Source: Otis tarda
Taxonomy: Eukaryota; Chordata; Aves; Otidiformes; Otididae
Assembly (NCBI GenBank): GCA_026413225.1
Contig: CM048552.1
Span: 183,368,053 to 183,432,052, forward strand
DNA length: 64,000 bases
Direction of reading: 5' to 3'
The notes beneath the pieces were generated by a model. It did not search any database. It worked only from the letters and a program-made list of their open reading frames with translations, and was not told the DNA's origin. A program made the translations under genes and the position numbers. Each line of letters starts with the position of its first letter. The first letter of the stretch is position 1. Of the stretch, positions 39,301 to 51,229 are shown one piece after another.

Positions 39301-40793
39301 CTGTCCATTGGTCTACTTTTTGGCTAAAGGCTGAATCTCTCCTTGGAGATGCCCCATAGAGCTGGTTCAGGATCTGTGGCATTCACCACAAGCCTAAGCA
39401 CAGCCCTAAAAATGGTGGAGGGCAGGTGTGAGGGCACTGTTCTTGGACTGAGGGATTGTAAGCAGGGGACTTTGGTCACTGAAGCTTTTATCTCAGGCAC
39501 TGAGTCAGGGGAAAATTCTCTCATGACCAAATGACACACTTTATTCCTGGCAAGAGGCAAGAAATGTTGTCTTGGACAATATCATTGCTATTCCAGGCTG
39601 TGGGCAATGAGCAGATTTTTGAGCCAATGGCCTTGATGCCTTGCGATAGTCTAGACATCACCTGAAGCAGTAGTCAGAGATGTCTCTGTCTCCCCATTTC
39701 AAATTGCTCTCAGCCCATGTCTCGCTGCTATGGAAATGTGGGCTGTATGGCAGCTTCTTGGTTTCCAGTGATTTGGGGATGAAGCTGTCCCTTGAGCCAC
39801 CGGAGAGGAGTGGCTGGGGGCTGGATGGTGCTGGGTGGCCCTCTGCTTCTTGCGAGTTCTAGCCCAGGGCTCATCCAGGCAGCTTCAAGCAGTGGCTGCA
39901 GTGGGCTGGGGGAGCTCTTAAACTTCCTTCCATGGTATTCCAGCTGTGTTACTCTCATGGTGGCCCTTGATATACCACAAAGCCAAAACATAAAAAGTGG
40001 TAGATAAGAAATTTGTCCTTGATAGCTTTGCTAAAGATGGCACTGCTGATGATGCCAAACCAAAGCCATTTAGGGCAGCTTAAGTTCCTAGTTGTTCCGT
40101 ATTTTTTTTTCAGTTTAAAGGGCATTTCTGTGATATGTTACTGAGTTGTCCAGCTTTGCTTTAACTATGATATGCTGAAGTGGGTTTTTACAAATACTCT
40201 TTCTTGACATACTTTTACCTACATCGTTGTAAACATATCTGCACTGGAGAAAAGAAACTCTAATATGTGCATATGGTTGGTTTTCTTGATACTCTATAAT
40301 GTACTGTGACTTCTCTAACAGCACTGATGTGTAGCTATGCTTTGATCCTCTTACGTTGACAATTCTCCTTAAGTGCTTCTCTAAATTCATTAGACAACAG
40401 GAGTCTGCAAAGCAGACAGTTTTTCTTCTTTCTCTGTTTTTAAGTTTATGTTTTACCGAAATTATTTTCATAAAGGGAGGCTGTATCAGCATCTGTCCCT
40501 GTCCTGAAGAACCATACTAAGCAGTCTCGAGAGTCAGGTATTGTGTGCTCCAGGTTTCACCTTGGCGTGTTTCAAATGATGCTGTCTCATAGCTGTTGCC
40601 TAAAAGAGAGTTCAGAGCACAGCCTTTCATTTAATACCTCTCAGAAATAACTGTTAGGTTTGCGTCCAGGATATCTTCACAGAATCACCGTTCCACCACC
40701 ATGCCCAGGAGGCAATAAACTTGAAAAATAATTACTAGATTTTATGCTCATGGTCTATGAAAGTGGTCTCAGAATTGTGCAGAGAAATGTAGA
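36391..40793. other. Non-coding AT-rich sequence, no gene seen
   Basis: About 4.4 kb with no recognisable repeat or gene. Frames are short (128 codons or fewer) and mutually overlapping. A very AT-rich stretch with many TAATTA-like motifs lies around 37330-37410. Confidence 0.5.
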
Positions 40794-40798
40794 GGCCC
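40794..40798. repeat. Target-site duplication GGCCC, left
   Basis: GGCCC directly before the LTR at 40799 and again at 43388-43392 directly after 43387, so both LTRs and the interior came in as one insertion. Confidence 0.8.
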
Positions 40799-41937
40799 TG
40801 TCGTAGTTCAGCCCTGATCAGGACCAGACTACGCAGTCTCTCTCTCACTCCCCCCACCCTCCGAAAGAACAGGGAGAGAAAATATAAGGAAAAACGGCTC
40901 GAGGTTTGAGATAAGGACAGGGAGAAATCCTCAAAGTTACCGTCACGGGCAAAACAGACTCGACTTGGGAAAAACTATTCATTTATTACTACAAACAGCA
41001 GGATAATGAGACAGAGAACAAGATAACCTCCATCCACCCCTCCCTCTTCCCAAGCTTAACTTTATCTCTACTACCTTCCCCCCCCCCCGAGCGGCACAGG
41101 GGGGAAGAGGGAATGGGGGTTGCAGTCAGTTCATCATACGTTGTTTCACGCCGCTGCTTCATGGTCGGGGGAAGAACTCCTCACATTCCTCCCCTGCTCC
41201 ATCGTGGGGTCCCTCCCACGGGCCACAGTCCTTCGTGGAACTGCTCCGGCGTGGGTCATCTCTTCCACAGAGTACAGTCTCTTCACAACAGCTGTCCCAG
41301 CGGGCCCTCCACGGGCCACAGCCGCCTTCAGGCATCCACCTCCCCCGGTACGGGGTCCTTCACGGGCTCCAAGTGGATCTCTGCTCCTCCGTGGACCTCC
41401 ATGGGCTGCAGGGGGACAACCTGCTCCACCATGGTCGTCACCACAGGCTGCAGGGGAATCTTGGCCAGGAGCCGCATTACTCCTCCCCCTCCTTTCTGAA
41501 CTGACCTTGGCGTCTGCAGCCGTTCCTCACAACAGGGTGGTAGATGTCTCTCAGGATCTTTTTACATCTAATTCACTTCTCATCTCCTCTCCACTTCTTG
41601 CAGCCGGGCTGGGCCGAGTCGGGCCCAGTTGGCCGCCTGGCAAGAGGCCAGAGGGTGAGGCCTGCAAGGCCCAGGAGGCCTGCGCCTCCCCTCTGCGCCT
41701 CTGCCCCCGCTCAGCTTCTTCACATCTTCTCTTCTTTTTTTCTCTGTTTTCCCCTTCTTAAATACGTTATCGCAGAGGCGTTATCACGGGACATTCTGCT
41801 ACCAATCCGCTCGACCTTGGCCAGCAGCAGGTCTGCCCTAGGCCTGGCCAAGTCCACTGAACAAAGGGGAGCGACTTCTAGCAGTTTCCTGCAGAAGCTA
41901 CCACCTTAGGCCCCCCCTCACTAACAAAACCACGACA
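40799..41937 (-). repeat. 3' LTR of the two-LTR element
   Basis: 1139 bp, with TG and CA at its ends. Nearly identical to 42247-43387. Same-family copies are at 22082-23222 (opposite strand) and 32896-34026. Confidence 0.93.
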
Positions 41938-41953
41938 TTCCACCCCTCGCCTC
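41938..41953 (-). other. Polypurine tract
   Basis: On the minus strand this reads GAGGCGAGGGGTGGAA, directly followed by the TG of the 3' LTR. That is the place and composition expected of a retroviral plus-strand primer. Confidence 0.75.
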
Positions 41954-42221
41954 TGCGAATTACGTATTTAAGAATTCTAATTAAAATACACACACATCAA
42001 CAGAAAAGAAAAAGAATTCCCCGCACCAAAAATCAAAATAATATCCTCAAAACACCCACAGTGGATAGACCTTACAATTTACACACAATTCACCACTTAT
42101 CCCTTCACCACAATCAGAACATAAATTTTCCCCTAATCATTTTGCTCTTTTGTCAAGTTCAATCCCTGTTTTGCCCATTACCGCTCCCAATTAAACTCAA
42201 TCCTTATCTCAAATTCCTCGA

Positions 42222-42239
42222 GCCCCACGTTGGGCGCCA
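42222..42239 (-). other. Primer binding site, lysine-tRNA type
   Basis: On the minus strand this reads TGGCGCCCAACGTGGGGC, 7 bp inside the 5' LTR border. From memory it is the 18-nt site complementary to the 3' end of tRNA-Lys(1,2), used by Mason-Pfizer-type betaretroviruses. This is the main evidence for the class II (ERVK-like) assignment. Confidence 0.8.
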
Positions 42240-42246
42240 AAATAAC

Positions 42247-43387
42247 TGTCGTAGTTCAGCCCTGATCAGGACCAGACTACGCAGTCTCTCTCTCACTCCC
42301 CCCACCCTCCGAAAGAACAGGGAGAGAAAATATAAGGAAAAACGGCTCGAGGTTTGAGATAAGGACAGGGAGAAATCCTCAAAGTTACCGTCACGGGCAA
42401 AACAGACTCGACTTGGGAAAAACTATTCATTTATTACTACAAACAGCAGGATAATGAGACAGAGAACAAGATAACCTCCATCCACCCCTCCCTCTTCCCA
42501 AGCTTAACTTTATCTCTACTACCTTCCCCCCCCCCGAGCGGCACAGGGGGGAAGAGGGAATGGGGGTTGCAGTCAGTTCATCATACGTTGTTTCACGCCG
42601 CTGCTTCATGGTCGGGGGAAGAACTCCTCACATTCCTCCCCTGCTCCATCGTGGGGTCCCTCCCACGGGCCACAGTCCTTCGTGGAACTGCTCCGGCGTG
42701 GGTCATCTCTTCCACAGAGTACAGTCTCTTCAGAACAGCTGTCCCAGCGGGCCCTCCACGGGCCACAGCCGCCTTCAGGCATCCACCTCCCCCGGTACGG
42801 GGTCCTTCACGGGCTCCAAGTGGATCTCTGCTCCTCCGTGGACCTCCATGGGCTGCAGGGGGACAACCTGCTCCACCATGGTCGTCACCACAGGCTGCAG
42901 GGGAATCTTGGCCAGGAGCCGCATTACTCCTCCCCCTCCTTTCTGAACTGACCTTGGCGTCTGCAGCCGTTCCTCACAACAGGGTGGTAGATGTCTCTCA
43001 GGATCTTTTTACATCTAATTCACTTCTCATCTCCTCTCCACTTCTTGCAGCCGGGCCGGGCCGAGTCGGGCCCAGTTGGCCGCCTGGCAAGAGGCCAGAG
43101 GGTGAGGCCTGCAAGGCCCAGGAGGCCTGCGCCTCCCCCTCTGCGCCTCTGCCCCCGCTCAGCTTCTTCACATCTTCTCTTCTTTTTTTTTCTCTGTTTT
43201 CCCCTTCTTAAATACGTTATCGCAGAGGCGTTATCACGGGACATTCTGCTACCAATCCGCTCGACCTTGGCCAGCAGCAGGTCTGCCCTAGGCCTGGCCA
43301 AGTCCACTGAACAAAGGGGAGCGACTTCTAGCAGTTTCCTGCAGAAGCTACCACCTTAGGCCCCCCCTCACTAACAAAACCACGACA
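42247..43387 (-). repeat. 5' LTR of the two-LTR element
   Basis: 1141 bp, nearly identical to 40799-41937. The visible differences are a handful of substitutions plus length changes in C and T runs. On the minus strand the TATA-like box is at 43207-43214 and the AATAAA signal at 42430-42435. Confidence 0.93.
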
Positions 43388-44919
43388 GGCCCCAGCTTGT
43401 GAAGTTTGCATGATACTGTTAAATCTCCATCCGAAAAAAAAACTTGGAAGAAAGGTTCAAATCTGAATAGATATCAAAGCTATACAGGTCAGCTTTTAAA
43501 ATTATATTATACTTTAAATTTAGCTTTATTCATTGCATTTTTAGGCTCATGCACCCAAAGATCACAGATGTAAACAGAGGCATCGTAAGGGAGGTGGCAA
43601 GTAATCCGCCGGCAGGATCTTCATGGATACCTTTTATTCCTGCCCTTTGAAGGATTTTAAAGAATAATCGCACTTGCTAAAAAACCACACAAGATGGCAG
43701 TGCTCAGTTCATTAACGAACTACAGCAGAACAACTATTTTGCTGCACAGTGAAAATGAAATAGAGAAAAAAATATCACACAAACAGCGGTGGGTTCTTAA
43801 CTCTTTCTACCCATCCCACACTAAGACAGTTTCCCCTTAAAGTGTACAAGCATGTGTCAGTAAAACCCACAGCGAACACCCACAGCCCTGAAGAACAGCC
43901 GAATTCTGCTTTGTTACCCAGAGATACAGAACTGTTTTGCTTAGCCAGCTAATCTTCAGACCAGCAAGAGAAAGTGAAAATGACACCTGAATTTGTCCCA
44001 ATTTGTAATTTATACATATATTTGTCTATGCTTGAGGCTTAGAGCTTCCGAGATTACACATACCCAAACTGCAATTTTTTTTTTTCTTTTTCCAAACAAT
44101 ATGTAAGACAAGAAATAGATGGGTTCAGCCTCCTCTGTGCTTCTCTTTCCACTTGTTTGGTAATACAGTAAATGTAATTATTTCCTGCATCATTGCAGTG
44201 CAGCATTGTATTACGGTATTTTTTAAGAGACTGTTTTTTTTCTTAATGAATTTTCCCTCTGAGTGCACAATATCGCTATTAGGACACCTTCATTATTTAG
44301 CTTGAGAGCAGTTCGGAGCATGCCAAGTATCTAAAAATAGATAGTACGAATTCTCCTTGCTTAGAGCATCATTTCACGGATGCAGCTAACTGCTGAGAAA
44401 ACGAAACTCAGTCAAGGTACCTAGGCACCCAGCTCTCAGTACCCGAAGACCAGCACTTGGGTTTGAACGCAGTTTCCCAGTTATGACATTGTAAGGAGCA
44501 GGGAAACCAGCAACTCGTCTGCCTGCTTTTGCACTGAAAGGACATGGGTTCACCCCTGCCTGGTTGAAACCAGACTGTCCTGCAAAATCACATCTTTCAC
44601 CATACCCCATCCCCTGCCTCTGGTATGCCCCAGACTCAGTAGGATGGGCCAGTCCCTTACTTGTAGGGACATCCACAAGGTTACTCAGGCAGTTGGCACA
44701 TCTGATGCCTTTGTCAGGGTTGGTGTGAAGCCATGCTGCTGACCAGAGCACACACTCCTGAAGAGAATTGGACCATGATTTTGAGAAAAAAAAAAAAAGC
44801 TATGTCTAATGGTTACAGGTATTCAGGGATTTCTGCTTGATGGAAGGCGAAAAAGGTGTTGAAAGCATATGGTAAGGTCCCAAAGGGACCTGAGTCCCCT
44901 GAGTGAGTGTGCCAAGGTG
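43388..44919. other. Non-coding sequence, no gene seen
   Basis: Begins with the right GGCCC duplication (43388-43392). The rest is AT-rich unique sequence. The frame at 44386-44751 (minus strand, 121 codons) has no recognisable domain. No repeat was identified before the CR1 at 44920. Confidence 0.5.
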
Positions 44920-45197
44920 TGTGTGGGTAATGGTTTTAAAATAGAGGGGGGTAGATTTAGATTGGAAATTAGGAAAAAAATTTTTACAATGCGAGTTATA
45001 GAACACTGGCACAGGTTGCCCAGAGAGGTGGTAGATGCCCCATCCCTGGAAACATTCAAGGCCAGGCTGGACGGGGCTCTGAGCAACCTGATCTAGTTGG
45101 AGATGACCCTGCTTGTTGCAGGGGGTTGGACTGGATGACCTTTAAAGGTCCCTTCCAACCCAAACTATTCTATGATTCTGTGATTCTATGATTCTAG
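44920..45197 (+). mobile_element. CR1 LINE 3' end
   Basis: 3' UTR part of a CR1: GGGTAATGGTTTTAAA, then CAGGTTGCCCAGAGAGGTGG, GATGCCCCATCCCTGG, ATTCAAGGCCAGGCTGGACG, GGTCCCTTCCAACCC and the tail ATTCTATGATTCTGTG. AAGGTG flanks it at 44914-44919 and 45198-45203, a likely 6-bp target duplication. It is the same 3' UTR type as 61.5 kb and close to the 11.3-kb copy. Confidence 0.94.
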
Positions 45198-45203
45198 AAG
45201 GTG

Positions 45204-48201
45204 ACGATCATGTGAGAGACATGAAACATCTAGCTACTTAATGATAACTTCCCTTAACTGGAAACACAGTACTGGGGAGTGGGAAAATGCCCTTCCCTAG
45301 TATCATCCATCTCCTCACAGCAGTCCCCACCTGGCCACGGGCTGTCCATTTTACTGCTGCCCATCACTTGGCAATGAGCTACTCTCTCCAGAGTCACCTG
45401 CTTTTTCCAGCCTTGTCCTCCTGGCGGCAAGCTGCAGTGGCGACATGGTAGCCAGACCTTCTTGCAGGCAGAGCCTGCTGCCCTGAGGGGTGAAACGCCC
45501 CTTCTGACTGTGGCAGCCGCTGCTCAGTGCCAGAGCAGAGTTGGGGCTCAGGTTGAGCCAGCGTCCTGGCGGAAGATCTCTCCAAATGATTTAACTTGTG
45601 TGTCACCTGGCTCTGCAGCAAATCCCAGCTTTCCACAGGCGCAGAAAGAGGCCTGAATTGTGCTGTTCCTCTCTGCTGCACAACAGTTTGGAAAGGGGAA
45701 TAGATAGGCACCCATCTGATGCCCTGGGAGCTGGATAGAGATCTAAAACCTTGCATCTTTGGGTGATTGAAATAATCCGTTTTTATGCTGGAGTGGGACA
45801 AATGGTGCATCTGGAATAACAGGAAAATATTTGTTTGTCCTTTTTTTTTTTTTTTGCTGTGCTAACTAAAATAGTTAAAATAAACAGAGTTCCTATAACA
45901 AAAATAAATTGTTTAAAAACTTACCAGACCTTTAACTTGTTCTTAAATTTTATTAAATAATTTTTCTTCACATTAAACATAGGTGTTTCTTGTTCTAGTC
46001 ATGTGCATTCAGAAGTATAATGCTATTCCACTTTACTTAAAAAAAAAAAAAGAAAAGAAAAATGGAGTCACCTGGCATACCTACAGAACATTGGTAAAGT
46101 GGTAACATCTCCTAAAAATGAAAAGACAACTGTTCCAAAGTCAGCACCTGCTGTTTTGAGATTGGTGTTATTGTTTTTGCTAGTACTTCCATTTCTCATG
46201 GTTTGTAGAAGCAGATGTTGCCATTTGGGAATGTCTCTAGTTAACAGGACCACTCATAATCAATCATAGCATTTTTCCAACAGATTTATTCCTTACGGTA
46301 AGGTATGCATTTGCACAGAAAATTTACTACGCAGAGGACCTGAGCTGAATGAGTGTAACACACTTTCCCCAACCCTTTGAGCGATAATAGCAAATGACAC
46401 AGTTAATGCCGTTCCTCATTACGGGAATGCAATGACTGATTAACACTTCACTCCTTCACACCCGAGACCAAGACATCCACATTCCCACAGGACATCAGGG
46501 TATTTCCTTTTATCTTTGTCAAAACCGTACAGTCAGAAGGCAATATGGATGTCTCCCACAGGCTGTGTTGGGAATGTTTTTACAACAGAAGCCGTGCTAC
46601 GATGACTCAGTGTACAGTACTTGTCTGTTCGTATTGTGGGATTATGCTGCTCCTTTTTGCATGGACAAAGTGAGCTGGAGTACTCACTTACTGTTTACAA
46701 ACAACACATCAAATCAATGTTGGTACAAATGGAAGCTGAATTTGAGGGAGCTCACCATGTCAATCACTGCTGTGGGATTTCAGAAATGCTTGAATGGGCT
46801 GCAGACAAAGGTGCTGAACTGGTCTGGAAAATCCATGACCACACAGAGGAAATGAAACCCAGAGAGTTATTTGTGGTTCCAACCACTGTAGCTGAGTGTG
46901 GCGTGAAATTAATTGCTTAAAAATCATGCCTTGCCCTAATAATCACTATTCAGACGTGATATTCGTCGGGCTAGATTAATCACCAGATAATGTACTTGGA
47001 GATGGTGATGCAGGTGTGTGTGCCTTGCTCTAAGCCGGCTCCCATAGCCACAGCTCTTACACTGTGGTTTTGTAATAGCTGAAGCTCACATAAGTTGAAG
47101 ATGATGTGGTCCAGCTCTCCTTCCCCTGCCCCTGAATGTCCATTCCCATCCATTTCCAGTGATGGTACTAGTGAGTGTGAACATGTGGCAAGTCAGTGCA
47201 GGAAGCTGATATAGCTAAAATCTGGACAGTCAAAAGACAAACAAACAAACAGATTAATTTGTCTCAGCTGGACACGTTTCATGAACCAGCACACCCTGTG
47301 ATCACAGAGATCACAGCCTGGGACACGGCAGGGAAAGCTAGTGGGGAGTCAATCCCAGAATGTAATCCCCAAAATGAGATGGAGAGGCAATTGCCCATGA
47401 GTTTATTCCATAAGAACAGTTGGGATACGCTGATTTATTTCTGTTGTGATTCCAGCTACTTCCAATACAGCAGGATGGGCCTGATTTTAGATGTAGGCAG
47501 AGAAGAAACTTTTCTCCCTACTTTTGTCTCTGATAGGGACCACGGAAAGGTAGACATACTGCTGAGGCATGTTGTGCAGCAACTTCTGCTGGTGCTGAAC
47601 CCCCTACAAGTTGTTACTTTATGCCTTGTTTCTCCTAAGCAGTAGCACAAGCCACAAACATGTCTATGCAAGACTTTGCCCGCCTCTGCCCCTTTTGTTC
47701 CAGTGCTCCTTGCCCTTGGGGTGACCAGACTGTCATGACACTGACTTGGTCCTAGTTTTAGACTTACTGTCAGCTCACAACTCCCAACTGCTGAAAGTCT
47801 TAATCTGACATTGAAGTAAATCTGTGGTCATCCTAAAAAGGAGCATAAAAAGAATAAAATAAAAATTAATGAATGCAAGGACACGTGAGACAGTAGTAAG
47901 TTCTTTGTCTAGGGATGTGCTAACTTTTTATATTAAATAAATTTCTTCTTACTGAATCCATTCATTTCAAATTACTGTTATGTGTATCGTGGTAGGAAAT
48001 CCCCACTTTTCCCATTGATCCTAACTTTTCAGTCATTCTTCCGGGTTTTTTTTGTTTTTTTTTTTAATGACATTTTATTCAAGATAACACTACTCATCCT
48101 AAATCTAATGTTAAAATCAAATGCTCTAAACCAGTTTGCTACCTTCAGCCATGCTTCACCAGAAATTAATATGGCCTAATTGTAGGACATGGAATGACTC
48201 T
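45204..48201. other. Non-coding sequence; one weak open frame
   Basis: Contains a T15 run at 45841-45855, an A13 run at 46039-46051 and an (AAAC)n run at about 47237-47251. An open frame at 46606-46920 and another at 47196-47645 (149 codons, GTG first codon) have no recognisable domain. I do not call either a gene. Otherwise nothing was seen. Confidence 0.5.
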
Positions 48202-48401
48202 TCACTGAGAGGGTGGTCGGTCACTGGAATAGGCTCCCCAGGGAAGTGGTCACGGCACCAAGCCTGTCAGATTTCAAGGAGCATCCAAATGACACTCTTA
48301 GTCATATGGTTTAGCTTTAGGGAGTTCTGTGAGGAGCAGGGAGTTGGACTCGATGATCCTTATAGATCCCTTCCAACTAGAGATATTCTGTGATTCTATG
48401 A
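48202..48401 (+). mobile_element. CR1 LINE 3' end, another subfamily
   Basis: CR1 3' UTR of a third type: CACTGGAATAGGCTCCCCAG, GGAAGTGGTCACGGCACCAA, then GGAGTTGGACTCGATGATCC, CCCTTCCAACTAGAGATATT and a short ATTCTGTGATTCTATG tail. ACTCT occurs at 48197-48201 and 48402-48406, a possible 5-bp target duplication. Internal divergence and short length suggest an older insertion than the 44.9- and 61.5-kb copies. Confidence 0.92.
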
Positions 48402-48406
48402 ACTCT

Positions 48407-51229
48407 GGTTAAGGCTTTTGTGGACAAAGCTGGAAAACAGAAAAAAAAAAACAGAAAACCAAATCCAGTTTTGAATGACTAAGGGATGGCCAGATATTGT
48501 GCTGATGGGGAACAAATGGTCCCCATGGCCAGAGACAGATCAAGCACAGTGCCATCCTATATTGACAGGACTTATGGGCTGGATCAACATTTTTTCTATG
48601 GAAAGGATGTACTTCCCTGCTCTCATTTTGTTACCTGACAACTTTGCAACCTCAGACTTGGATAAAAAAATGTCAGGCTTTGTCCTTTTCTAGCTTATGC
48701 ATTCCCATCAAGACTGAAGATTGCATGCCTGGGACTTGGCAATAACAGTATCCAGCAATAGGAGAAGCAATAAACTTATTATGTGTGTCAATAAAGCCAG
48801 CAAGTAAGAGCTGGAACACACACATGGAGCAAAACTGCTGAGTAAGGGAGAGTGACTCTTCCAATTATAACAACACATTAACATGCAGGTCAGAGGTTGA
48901 AATATTAAAAAGCAGTTAACAGGTCTCTTGAGAAAGCACTGGTAATGCACAGCAGCTCTGCATACTTGCAGACAATGTAAAAAGCCACAACATTATCCCT
49001 TAAACCCCAACACTGATGTGCAGAGCTCAATTAGTAAAAGCTGTTCAGGAACTGAAATGTTAGTTCTGCTGGGAGATGCCCTGCCTGGGAGCAGAAGTAC
49101 CAGCGCTGTGAAACCCTTCAGGATCAAAGGTGCACTGCCAGGCAAGGAGCCTGCTGAAGGCTGAAGTAAAAGCTGTCAGAAAGCCATCAGCTAGAGAAAA
49201 AATTAATGCCTTTTAACACAGGCAAATGACCTTTCTCATGATTGACCTTGTGTTTTCTACTGCCACAACTGCTTGAAGTAGCAACACTTTGGACTTGATA
49301 ATCTTGAACCCAAGCATGTTGTGCAACTTCAATTAGAGCCAGACTTTTTTATAGAGCTCTACTTCCATTTAATTATTAAAATTGAGTATCTCTTATAGCT
49401 CTTATGGAATTCATTACTCTCTCCCAACCTACAGACAATTGGGAAACACAATATGTGTCCTTCACAACCTCTAGTTGAAGATTTCTTATCAAATATATTT
49501 TCCAGCATGGGTGGTTTGATGTAAGGCAGCAGGAGCTGTCAAAAGTCCCCCAGGCTCCATGCATGACCAGCCTGAGCTCAGATGTCCCACTTGTCTCACA
49601 GCCCCATGCCATGGATGAGCCCATAGCCAATTTCTCTGCCTTATATTGTTTCATGATTTTGACATCTGCCCTATGGGACATATGCTGATGGAGTAAGGTC
49701 AGTACGGAAGTCCACAATTGTTACCAGCTTATCCAGCTGGACTCCTGGACATGTAGAGGAAGAGGGAGTTCACATTTTCTGTGTTGTGCTCTGAAGTTGT
49801 TTGAGCAGGAGCTTAATTTCAGTCAGTTTGAACACACACGGAATTTGAGATCACTATTACACTGCATCCATGCTTGGCCTGCAGTTACGCACACGTGAAT
49901 TGACACCTTCCTAGCCATTCCCTGGTTTAGGGGAGAAACGAAGGCCCTGTTAAACCATATTTGCTTGCTTGGTATTATACTGCAACTACATCTAAGCCAC
50001 TGAAGAAGAGGCTTTAGTTTGTCTGTAAACTCCATGGTTTTTGTGGTTTTGTTACAATGATTTCAGGCCTTGAATTTAAATAAATTGCAAAATAAGGGTC
50101 TGTTCCAGAACCCACCCAAAATACTGGTGGTCCTCCCAGCACACTGATCAGGCAAAATGAAGGGAATGCAGTCTACATCTGACCAAAACAATATATAACC
50201 AAAGTTCCTGCATGCTCCATGCCAAACAAGCAAATGCTGAGCCTAGTAATTTTTACAGTCAATATGCTCCATCATCTATACAGTAACTTGGCAGATGCAG
50301 TTAGATCAAAGGTTTCCTTTCAGTCGTGAAGCAGAGGATGTTCTACAGTGAAATCATGACAGTTGTTTCTGCTAAGCAAAGTACTGCCTGGCTCTGTCTG
50401 AGATAAATCTCTGTCTGTTGGAAGGAAAATCTCTGTCACTCTGTGGCTATGTCATCCTTGCTCTGGGTGGAAGTTGTTTTGATGGGTAACATCTGTTATT
50501 TTCATTGAAATCTGAAAGACCTGTCTACATGTTTTGGTGTTTTTTTTCTTCCTCAGTATAGGATGTGAGGGAGGGAAAAATAACTAAATTGACCTTTCAG
50601 TTGACTGAGATGCAGAGTAAAAAGACTCAAAGAAATGAATATCCTTACAATTATGCATAGTAAGGCATTCTTACTCAGTTTTTCTCATGTAAAGAAAACC
50701 AAGAAAAACAGAGCTATTATGACTTTACCCACCTACGGACAAAGCCTGAGAAGATCCTATTTCTCAGACCTTTGTCAAATTTTCAGTCTATCTAGTGGGA
50801 ATTCTTTTTCCTCCCTTAAAAGATAAATACATTAAGTAGTCTCAAAGGGCAATAGCTTCTCATCCGAGAAAACAAATGCCATCACTCTCTCTCTCGTTCT
50901 CCAATCTTGTCTTCCTTCCTCCACTCCATCTTTTATTCCTATCCCTCTGGCCACAGGAATACATATTCTCCTTTGCCATTAATCTCTCTTTTCCTGGGAT
51001 CTTATAACATTTGGGAACAATATATAGTGAGACAAAAATTGCAGTTTAGGAAAATTGGTACAACTATAACCTATCTTTCTATTTGATTTTAAGGAAAATG
51101 TAGAAAATATAAAAAGAATGAAAGACTCGCAGCTATTTAAACAAAGACGTTAATGAAAAAATACTTAAATTTGTCATTGCAACCTCCTGAATCTGCCAAC
51201 AAATGGATATTTGACCCTGAACTGCAAAA
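48407..51229. other. Non-coding sequence, no gene seen
   Basis: Unique sequence of mixed composition. Frames are 113 codons or fewer, with no recognisable products. No repeat was identified. Confidence 0.5.

Larger units (their letters stand above)
41938..42246 (-). other. Interior (leader) of the two-LTR element
   Basis: 309 bp with no open frame of note except a short antisense one that runs across the LTR border. Read on the minus strand it is a purine-rich leader. Its part at 42164-42224 is complementary to the U5 of the adjoining 5' LTR. Confidence 0.85.
40799..43387 (-). mobile_element. Two-LTR endogenous retrovirus-like element without genes
   Basis: A minus-strand element made of 3' LTR (40799-41937), a 309-bp interior (41938-42246) and 5' LTR (42247-43387), bounded by GGCCC on both sides. 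The interior keeps a lysine-tRNA-type primer binding site next to the 5' LTR and a purine-rich tract next to the 3' LTR, but has no gag, pol or env. The termini look whole while the coding part is missing. It is either a deletion derivative or a non-autonomous family that moved with proteins supplied by a relative. The LTRs are nearly identical by eye, so the insertion looks recent or the LTRs have been homogenised. The primer site points to an ERVK-like (class II, betaretrovirus-related) lineage. Confidence 0.9.

Noticed and set aside
47196-47645. 149-codon frame, the longest outside repeats
   Set aside because: The first codon is GTG, no domain or motif is recognisable, and the flanks show nothing gene-like. 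Treated as chance.
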